A stretch of 64,000 nucleotides of DNA, taken from NCBI RefSeq assembly GCF_014836595.1, contig NZ_JACSQO010000001.1:868001-932000 (forward strand), written 5' to 3'. The notes under the pieces were generated by a model. That model was not told the DNA's origin and ran no database searches. It was given only the letters and a program-made list of their open reading frames with translations. Below are positions 57,896 to 64,000 of this stretch, piece by piece; the first letter of the stretch is position 1; each line of letters begins with the position of its first letter. Position numbers and translations under genes: made by a program. The stretch is from Psychrobacillus faecigallinarum. Its GTDB lineage: Bacteria; Bacillota; Bacilli; Bacillales_A; Planococcaceae.

Positions 57896-58858
57896 TTATA
57901 GTACTAAATTCGGTTTTTTGTTTAAACTGTGACGGCCTTCTACGAAACGAATAGTTCCGGATTTCGCACGCATTACAATGGAATGGGTTGAACCAAAGGC
58001 ACCCTTAAATTGTACTCCTCGAAGAAGCTCTCCATCAGTAACTCCAGTTGCAGCGAAGATTGCATCATCGCCTTTAACAAGGTCATTCATACGTAAAACC
58101 TTATTGACATCTAGCCCCATTTTCTTACATCTTTCAAGCTCTGCTTCATCTTGTGGGACAAGCTTACCTTGAATTTCTCCGCCTAAGCATTTTAATCCAA
58201 CAGCTGAGATAACTCCTTCTGGAGCTCCACCCATGCCGAATAAGATATCTACGCCTGTATCGTCAAAAGCAGTGTTAATAGCTCCAGCGACATCTCCATC
58301 AGTGATTAACTTGATACGAGCCCCTGCAGCTCTAATTTCATCAATTATTTTTTGATGACGGTTGCGGCCTAAGATTGTAGCTACAACATCTTCAATATCT
58401 TTGTTTTTTGCACGTGCTACAGCACGTAAATTATCAAGTACAGATGCGTTTATGTCTACTTGGCCAACCGATTCAGGTCCTACTGCCAATTTTTCCATAT
58501 ACATATCTGGTGCATGAAGTAAATTTCCGCGATCTGCAATTGCTAGAACTGCTAAAGCATTCCAGCCTCCAGAAGCTACGATATTAGTACCCTCTAAAGG
58601 ATCTACTGCTACATCGACTTGAGGACCTCCTGTGCCATGTCCAAGCTTTTCTCCAATGTATAACATTGGTGCTTCGTCCATCTCACCTTCCCCAATTACT
58701 ACGACACCCTCCATTGGAATTGTGTCAAATACTGTTCGCATTGCAGTAGTTGCTGCATCATCTGCTTCATTCTTTAATCCGCGTCCCATCCATCGGGCAG
58801 ATGCAATTGCGGCTGCTTCTGTTACTCGGACTAATTCCATTGATAAACTACGTTCCAT
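57896..58858 (-). CDS. glpX: Fructose-1,6-bisphosphatase class II (GlpX)
   Basis: 320 residues. Lithium-sensitive phosphatase motifs: [37 protein letters not shown] and [14 protein letters not shown]. Gluconeogenic FBPase dependent on Mn2+/Mg2+. GGGAGGC ribosome binding site before ATG. Between murAB and rho as in B. subtilis. Confidence 0.95.
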   Translation of the reverse strand: MERSLSMELVRVTEAAAIASARWMGRGLKNEADDAATTAMRTVFDTIPMEGVVVIGEGEMDEAPMLYIGEKLGHGTGGPQVDVAVDPLEGTNIVASGGWNALAVLAIADRGNLLHAPDMYMEKLAVGPESVGQVDINASVLDNLRAVARAKNKDIEDVVATILGRNRHQKIIDEIRAAGARIKLITDGDVAGAINTAFDDTGVDILFGMGGAPEGVISAVGLKCLGGEIQGKLVPQDEAELERCKKMGLDVNKVLRMNDLVKGDDAIFAATGVTDGELLRGVQFKGAFGSTHSIVMRAKSGTIRFVEGRHSLNKKPNLVL

Positions 58859-58980
58859 TTAGTTTGTGCCTCCCGTTTTACGGTTTGTGTATAAATATAC
58901 AACTTTGTTTCTTCCGATATCATTGTAGCATATTTGTCAAATAAGAAAAGAGGAGGTAAGGGTACCTCCATCCTTCAAAT

Positions 58981-60258
58981 TTATCCTTTATTTACTTCAA
59001 TTTCTTGAACTTCCACTCGTCTTATATCTGCTCCAAGACCTTGCAATTTCTCAATAAGTGAACTATATCCTCTATCAATATGATAGATATCTTGGATTTC
59101 AGTTTCACCTTCAGCTATCAGCCCTGCTAATACGAGAGCAGCACCTGCTCGAAGGTCACTAGCTCGGACAGTTGCGGCTTCAAGCTTAACAGGACCTGTT
59201 AAGACTGCAGTTCTACCATCCACTCGACCATTTGCATTCATTCGACGAAGCTCATCGATTTGTTTAAAACGTGCTGAGTATATGGAATCTGTAATAACAG
59301 AAGTACCCGCAGCCTGAGTTAACAATACTGAGAATGGTTGTTGCAAGTCTGTAGGAAAGCCTGGATACACGAGCGTCTTAACATCTACCGATTGTAAGTT
59401 TTCTGCTTTTGGTATAAAAATTTTCTCTTCCTGCTCTTCTACCGTAATACCTATTTCTCGCAGTTTGGCAGTTAATGCCTCAACATGGAAAGGAATAACA
59501 TTATCAATGGTTACACCATCTCCTGCAATGGCCGCCATAATCATGAATGTCCCTGCCTCAATTCGATCAGGGATGATGGTGTGTTTTGTACCATGTAGTT
59601 CTTCTACCCCGTCAATGCGGATGACGTTCGTCCCTGCTCCCTTTATGTTAGCACCCATATTTGATAATAAAGTAGCAACATCAATAATCTCAGGCTCTTT
59701 TGCGGCATTTTCAATAATAGTTCTGCCTTTTGCAAGAACTGCAGCAAGCATAATATTAATAGTAGCACCAACGCTGACAACATCTAGATATATCTTAGAG
59801 CCTACTAGCTCGTCTGCTCTTAAATAGATTGCGCCATGCTCGTTGCTAACTTCTGCACCTAATGCCTCAAAGCCTTTAATATGCTGATCTATAGGTCTTG
59901 GGCCTAAATGACACCCTCCAGGAAGGCCAATTGCCGCTTTCTTAAATTTACCTAACATCACACCCATTAAGTAATAGGAAGCGCGTAATTTCTTTATATT
60001 TCCGTTAGGCATTGGCATATCTACCACATTAGTAGGGTCTATTACCATTGTCCCATTAGAGAAGGTCACTTTGGCTCCAACCTCTTCTAGAATTTCCTTT
60101 AATGTGAAAACATCTAATATTTCAGGTAAGCCTTCTATCGTAACAGGAGAATTCGCCATTAACGAAGCTGGTATAAGGGCTACTGCACTGTTTTTTGCAC
60201 CACTTACTTTAATCGTGCCTCGGAGGCTCTTTCCTCCTTTTATTTTATAAACTTCCAT
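58981..60258 (-). CDS. murAB: UDP-N-acetylglucosamine 1-carboxyvinyltransferase MurAB
   Basis: 425 residues, the second MurA paralog. Active-site loop [20 protein letters not shown] with Cys116. Conserved end [40 protein letters not shown]. In low-GC Gram-positives MurAB is usually the minor enzyme. Operon tal-murAB, 19 bases after tal. GAAGGAGAA before ATG. Confidence 0.94.
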   Translation of the reverse strand: MEVYKIKGGKSLRGTIKVSGAKNSAVALIPASLMANSPVTIEGLPEILDVFTLKEILEEVGAKVTFSNGTMVIDPTNVVDMPMPNGNIKKLRASYYLMGVMLGKFKKAAIGLPGGCHLGPRPIDQHIKGFEALGAEVSNEHGAIYLRADELVGSKIYLDVVSVGATINIMLAAVLAKGRTIIENAAKEPEIIDVATLLSNMGANIKGAGTNVIRIDGVEELHGTKHTIIPDRIEAGTFMIMAAIAGDGVTIDNVIPFHVEALTAKLREIGITVEEQEEKIFIPKAENLQSVDVKTLVYPGFPTDLQQPFSVLLTQAAGTSVITDSIYSARFKQIDELRRMNANGRVDGRTAVLTGPVKLEAATVRASDLRAGAALVLAGLIAEGETEIQDIYHIDRGYSSLIEKLQGLGADIRRVEVQEIEVNKG

Positions 60259-60277
60259 AATGTTCTCCTTCGTGTTG

Positions 60278-60925
60278 TTACTCGCTTTTACGGTTATTCC
60301 AATCTGCTAAGAAACCTTCTATCCCCTTGTCAGTTAAAGGGTGATTGAAAAGCTGTTTTAAAACTTTAAATGGAGTAGTGGAAATATGTGCACCATTTAA
60401 TGCTGCATCAGTAATATGTTGTGGATGTCTAATCGATGCAGCAATAATTTCTGTATCGATGTTATGAATGGAGAAAATAGTTGAGATTTTTGCTATTAAT
60501 TCCATACCGTCATGGCCAATGTCGTCTAAACGACCCAAGAATGGGGATACATATGTTGCGCCTGCGCGTGCCGCCATTAAAGCTTGGTTTGCACTAAAGA
60601 TAAGCGTTACATTCGTTTTGATGCCTTCTGAACGAAATACAGAGCAGGCCTTTAATCCTTCTGGTGTCATTGGAAGCTTTACCGTAATGTTTGGTGCAAT
60701 GGCAGCTAATTCTCTACCTTCCTTAATCATACCTTCTGCATCTAGTGCAATAACCTCTGCACTTACAGAGCCATCTACTAAAGCTGTGATTTCACGTAAA
60801 CGATCATGAAAAGAAATGTTTTCTTTTGCAACTAATGATGGGTTTGTTGTAACTCCAGAAATAACTCCCCATGAATGTGCTTCTTTAATTTCGTCAAAGT
60901 TTGCTGTATCGATAAAAAATTTCAT
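60278..60925 (-). CDS. tal: Transaldolase, TalC/MipB subfamily
   Basis: 215 residues, the short class. [33 protein letters not shown], Schiff-base Lys in [15 protein letters not shown]-type strand, [19 protein letters not shown]. subtilis ortholog is ywjH. ATG 60925 with GAGGAGG upstream; the longer frame to 60997 runs upstream of this site. Confidence 0.93.
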   Translation of the reverse strand: MKFFIDTANFDEIKEAHSWGVISGVTTNPSLVAKENISFHDRLREITALVDGSVSAEVIALDAEGMIKEGRELAAIAPNITVKLPMTPEGLKACSVFRSEGIKTNVTLIFSANQALMAARAGATYVSPFLGRLDDIGHDGMELIAKISTIFSIHNIDTEIIAASIRHPQHITDAALNGAHISTTPFKVLKQLFNHPLTDKGIEGFLADWNNRKSE

Positions 60926-61053
60926 ATTAATAATATCCTCCTCATGATGGAAAAACAGGAGAAGGCTCTCTTTTTTAACTCTGTTTCTCAGATTCAAAGC
61001 CTAAGATAGAGCCTATAAGTCGAGCACTTCTCCTTTATATCTATTTATATTTC

Positions 61054-61911
61054 TTATGCTTTGTTAGAGCTTCCGAACTCACGCATTTTTCCAATTACGG
61101 TTGCTTTAATCGCATCACGCGCTGGAATTAAATATTTTCGTGGATCGTATTGGTGTTCATTTGCAGCCAAATACTCACGAATTGCTTTTGTAGCTGAAAT
61201 TTGGTTTTCAGTATTAACATTAATTTTAGCAGTACCTAAAGAAATAGCACGAGTAATATCTTTTGTTGGGATCCCTGTACCACCATGTAGCACTAATGGT
61301 AAATCAGCTAACTTAGATATTTCCTCCATTTCTTTAAACCCTAAATTCGGTTCTCCTTTATATGGACCGTGTACAGAACCAAGAGCAGGAGCCAGACAGT
61401 CAATAGCAGTACGTTTAACTAGATCCGCACATTCAGTAGGGTCAGCATAAATAACTCCGTCAGCAATTACATCGTCTTCTTGCCCACCAACAGTCCCTAG
61501 CTCTGCTTCAACTGACACATTGTGAGCATGAGCGTATTCAACTACTTTTGAAGTAATCTCAACGTTTTCCTCGAAAGGATGGTGTGATGCGTCAATCATG
61601 ACAGAAGTGAATCCAGCATCGATTGCAGCTTTACATTTTTCAAAGCTTGAACCATGGTCTAAGTGGATTGCAACTGGAACCGTAATATTATAGTCCACCA
61701 TTAATCCTTTAACCATATGTACAACTGTAGTAAATCCACCCATGTACTTAGCTGCACCTTCGGAAACACCTAAAATAACAGGTGATTTTTCTTCTTCAGC
61801 TGCTTGTAAAATAGCTTGTGTGAATTCCAAGTTATTAATGTTGAATTGTCCAACTGCATAGCCTTCTTTTTTACCTTTTTCAAGCATCTCTTTCATTGAA
61901 ACTAAAGCCAT
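61054..61911 (-). CDS. fbaA: Class II fructose-1,6-bisphosphate aldolase
   Basis: 285 residues. Zinc ligands in [36 protein letters not shown] and [16 protein letters not shown]; catalytic Asp in LDHGS. Glycolytic and gluconeogenic aldolase. Order spo0F-fbaA-tal-murAB as in B. subtilis. Confidence 0.96.
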   Translation of the reverse strand: MALVSMKEMLEKGKKEGYAVGQFNINNLEFTQAILQAAEEEKSPVILGVSEGAAKYMGGFTTVVHMVKGLMVDYNITVPVAIHLDHGSSFEKCKAAIDAGFTSVMIDASHHPFEENVEITSKVVEYAHAHNVSVEAELGTVGGQEDDVIADGVIYADPTECADLVKRTAIDCLAPALGSVHGPYKGEPNLGFKEMEEISKLADLPLVLHGGTGIPTKDITRAISLGTAKINVNTENQISATKAIREYLAANEHQYDPRKYLIPARDAIKATVIGKMREFGSSNKA

Positions 61912-62068
61912 TGAAAAGGACCTCCTATATTTTAATTGTGCATCGTAAATATTATCAAAATGCTAAGTAGGACGCCCTACTAAACGATAGTTCATAATCT
62001 ATTATGCCCTATTTGTTATCCGAAAAAACCGTTTAGAGGTAACCTGCTTATTTCCAACATTATCATAA

Positions 62069-62098
62069 CAAAAACAGGCGATGTTTTCCACTGCCTGC
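62069..62098 (-). terminator. Terminator of spo0F
   Basis: On the minus strand CAGGCAGT and ATCGCCTG pair imperfectly around GGAAAAC, followed by TTTTTG. Confidence 0.65.
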
Positions 62099-62109
62099 TC
62101 ATGTGCTTG

Positions 62110-62466
62110 TTATTTTAGTAAATTATTCACAGCGTCCCTTACTTCAAAGATATCAAAAGGCTTGGTAAAATAAAGTGAGGCACCTAAATCCATCGCTTCT
62201 TGAATGAGGTTTAACTCTCCATATGCCGTCATCATCATAATCGGTAGATCTGGAAAGTCTTTTTTCATCTTTTTTAGAATTTGAATTCCGTCCATTCCTG
62301 GTATTTTCATATCTAGTAATACACCATTAATTGGTTTTTCTTCTACAAGCTTTAATGCCTCATAACCATTGGACGCTAAGCTAATTTCATATCCTTCTTG
62401 GGCAAACACCTCTTTTAAAAGCATTCGTATCCCAAGTTGATCATCTACAATCAATAAGTGTTTCAT
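62110..62466 (-). CDS. spo0F: Sporulation phosphorelay response regulator Spo0F
   Basis: 118 residues, a stand-alone receiver domain. Acidic pocket Asp8-Asp9 (IVDDQLGIR), phosphorylated Asp52 (LLDMKIPGMDG), Thr80 (MMTAYGE) and Lys102 (TKPFD). It takes phosphate from sporulation kinases and passes it to Spo0B. AAGGGG before ATG. Preceded by a SigH-type promoter. Divergent from ywjG, as in B. subtilis. Confidence 0.95.
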   Translation of the reverse strand: MKHLLIVDDQLGIRMLLKEVFAQEGYEISLASNGYEALKLVEEKPINGVLLDMKIPGMDGIQILKKMKKDFPDLPIMMMTAYGELNLIQEAMDLGASLYFTKPFDIFEVRDAVNNLLK

Positions 62467-62507
62467 GAAGGAAGACCCCTTTTTTTACCGTATTTTCGCG
62501 TATTATA

Positions 62508-62537
62508 ATATTCGCTATTAAACGTCGACTTTCCTCT
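62508..62537 (-). promoter_or_regulatory. Candidate SigH promoter of spo0F
   Basis: On the minus strand AGAGGAAAG, 12 bases, AGCGAATAT, close to the SigH consensus RNAGGAWWW-N11/12-RNNGAATWW. Between the two elements lies GTCGACG, a 5-of-7 match to the Spo0A box TGTCGAA (on either strand). spo0F is SigH- and Spo0A-dependent in B. subtilis. Confidence 0.65.
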
Positions 62538-62710
62538 TTCTTTCTTACAAATTTATTGTAAAAAGGATAAAAATCCCGTTTAAAGAGGACCTTATTAAAG
62601 ACAAGAAAAGATAAAAATTTACGTAATGAACGAATATAGCATGGAATTTTTATCAATTAAGTTAAGCTGAGTAAGCATTTGCCACCAGTTTGCTCCTCAC
62701 GTAACAACAC

Positions 62711-63014
62711 AATCTCATTTACTTGTCGATGCAAATGTAAGCGTTTGCGCTTTTCTTGTTTGTCTAGCGCAAGCAGCCTTGCCCCTCGAGGTCAAATGAG
62801 TTAAAGCTCCGGTGGCTGAAGAGCTGCCTCCTCGCTTTCCCCCATTTGCTTGTCGGGGCAGATATAGGCGCTTGCACTTTTCTTGGTTGTCCAGCGCAAG
62901 CAGCCTTGCCCCTCGAGGTCAAATGAGTTAAAGCTCCGGTGGCTGAAGAGCTGCCTCCTCGCTTCCCTCATTTACTTGTCGGGGCAAACATAGGCGCTTG
63001 CGCTTTTCTTGGAC
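62711..63014. repeat. Tandem 127-bp repeat, two full and two partial copies
   Basis: The block with AGCGCAAGCAGCCTTGCCCC starts at 62766 and again at 62893, 127 bases apart, nearly identical. Each copy is GC-rich and ends CTTGTCGGGGCA...GGCGCTTGCGCTTTTCTTG. A degenerate end of a further copy precedes (ACTTGTCGATGCAAATGTAA) and a partial one follows. It belongs to a repeat type common in Bacillaceae intergenic DNA. No coding frame supported. Confidence 0.85.
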
Positions 63015-63069
63015 AAGTAGCTATAATGAAACCAAAAATTCTTATATAATAGTTGAGAGGTGAAATTAA

Positions 63070-63588
63070 ATGAAAATGCTCACGACACAGCTTTCTGGAC
63101 TATTTCAAAGAATTGCAAGTTCCGAGGAAGAAAATATAGACGACACAGCTCGTCTACTTGCACAAGCTGCAGCTGGTGAAGGAAAAATCTATTTTGCTTC
63201 ATTTGAAGAGATGGAAAGTATTTCTATCAATGCAAAGTATGCAGCCGAACCATTTCCACGTATGGAGCAATGGAAGCCTGATATCACTTTGACAAGTGCA
63301 GATAGAGTATGGATTCTCACTCGTTCCTCTACAAATGAGGAAGCGCTAGCTCTTGCTAAGAAGTTAAATGAAAATTTTATCCCTTTTAGCGTTCTAGCTA
63401 GTGAACCGGCGGAAGAAGGAAATATGCTCTTTGACCTATCTTATACATATATTTCCTTGAAAATTACAAAAGGATTACTACCCGCAGATGATGGTTCTCG
63501 ACTCGTTCAACCCCATGCTTTAGCTGGATTATTCATTTACGAGGCTGTTAAGTTACAGCTGGATGAAATGATTAAGGGAGAAGAATAA
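63070..63588 (+). CDS. ywjG: DUF2529 family protein (YwjG-like)
   Basis: 172 residues, starting MKMLTTQLSGLFQRIASSEE at ATG 63070 with GAGAGGTGA upstream. SIS-like alpha/beta fold (EGKIYFASFEEMESISINAK, DRVWILTRSSTNEEALALAK), end VQPHALAGLFIYEAVKLQLD. Divergent neighbour of spo0F in B. subtilis. Function unknown. Confidence 0.87.
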   Translation: MKMLTTQLSGLFQRIASSEEENIDDTARLLAQAAAGEGKIYFASFEEMESISINAKYAAEPFPRMEQWKPDITLTSADRVWILTRSSTNEEALALAKKLNENFIPFSVLASEPAEEGNMLFDLSYTYISLKITKGLLPADDGSRLVQPHALAGLFIYEAVKLQLDEMIKGEE

Positions 63589-63603
63589 AGTATTATTTCA
63601 TGG

Positions 63604-63634
63604 AGGCTAGTTGAGAAAGCTAGCCTTCTTTTAA
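63604..63634 (+). terminator. Terminator after ywjG
   Basis: AGGCTAG (63604-63610) and CTAGCCT (63620-63626) pair, followed by TCTTTTAA. Confidence 0.8.
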
Positions 63635-64000
63635 TGCCATTTATTAAGTTATCTCAAAGTCTATTTCCAATTTTATGTTCTTTTCACCGAAGTCTCACAA
63701 CTAATTTTGGATAATAATTACACAAAATTAAGCGAGAATCTTAGTATGTATAAGTGTTCATCATCTACTTTATATGCCTTGTTTCTTTCTTAATTCCTCA
63801 CTTTATTTAGTTTTTTTCATATTTATATCATAACTTAAAATACATAATTTTTACATTTAATTATTGAAATTTCGAATTATAAATTATCACTATTTTTATA
63901 TAACATTACATATAAACCAATATTATCCTATTACTTAGCAATTCTCAATAGGACCTCTATACCGGACTTTTTATCCTATTAAAATGAATTAAAAATAAAA
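63635..64000. other. AT-rich intergenic end of the window
   Basis: About 365 bases without a supported gene on either strand. By synteny the next gene would be rpoE/pyrG-type, but nothing of it is visible. Confidence 0.5.

Overview
The window reads as one contiguous chromosomal segment of a low-GC, motile, endospore-forming Firmicute. Gene order follows the Bacillus subtilis ywq/ywp to spo0F stretch almost step by step: ywqB-ywqA, ssbB, ywpF, fabZ, flhP-flhO-mbl, spoIIID, spoIIQ, spoIID, murAA, the atp operon, upp, glyA, ywlG, rpiB, ywlE, mntP, sua5 (ywlC), spoIIR, prmC, prfA, tdk, rpmE, rho, glpX, murAB, tal, fbaA, spo0F, ywjG. Gene content and the intergenic repeat families suggest a Planococcaceae-type Bacillales (Psychrobacillus-like); that placement is inference.

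Layout. 1-5.1 kb: a partial gene, a three-gene envelope operon (S41 protease, polytopic membrane protein, HlyD-like adaptor), a flagellin and a tiny membrane peptide. 5.1-13.1 kb: an IDEAL-domain protein, an XRE regulator, the SWIM/SNF2 pair, an SsbB-like protein, YwpF and an Asn-rich lipoprotein. 13.1-21.4 kb: envelope, flagellar and sporulation genes, with readable SigE (spoIIID) and SigF (spoIIQ) promoter candidates. 21.7-34.8 kb: ATP synthase, upp, glyA, ywlG, rpiB, a chemoreceptor, ywlE and mntP. 34.8-45.6 kb: an accessory insertion that splits mntP from sua5. It carries a T-box-controlled NhaC-type transporter, an ECF sigma/LCP pair, an Arr-like ADP-ribosyltransferase, acetyltransferases, small membrane proteins and at least five decayed genes, with about eleven copies of a degenerate repeat between them. 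45.6-50.5 kb: sua5, spoIIR, prmC, prfA, tdk, rpmE, with a DnaA-box cluster at the sua5/spoIIR junction. 50.6-56.4 kb: a second insertion, between rpmE and rho, with two more ECF sigma modules and a kinase-fold protein. 56.5-64 kb: rho, glpX, murAB, tal, fbaA, spo0F and ywjG, followed by no recognisable gene.

How it works together. The core couples cell-wall precursor synthesis (murAA, murAB), cell shape (mbl), energy (atp), central carbon (fbaA, tal, glpX, rpiB), one-carbon metabolism (glyA) and translation termination (prfA, prmC) to the sporulation programme (spo0F, spoIIR, spoIID, spoIIQ, spoIIID). The most novel-looking material is in the two insertions: three ECF sigma modules with three different partner types (LCP-domain protein, PadR plus SEDS protein with a permease-prefix domain, RseB/LolA-like protein), all preceded by promoters with the same CGTCTAA -10 element, and the repeat-separated set of small and decaying genes. 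No tRNA, rRNA, CRISPR array, phage or complete IS was recognised. All calls come from reading the sequence without database searches.
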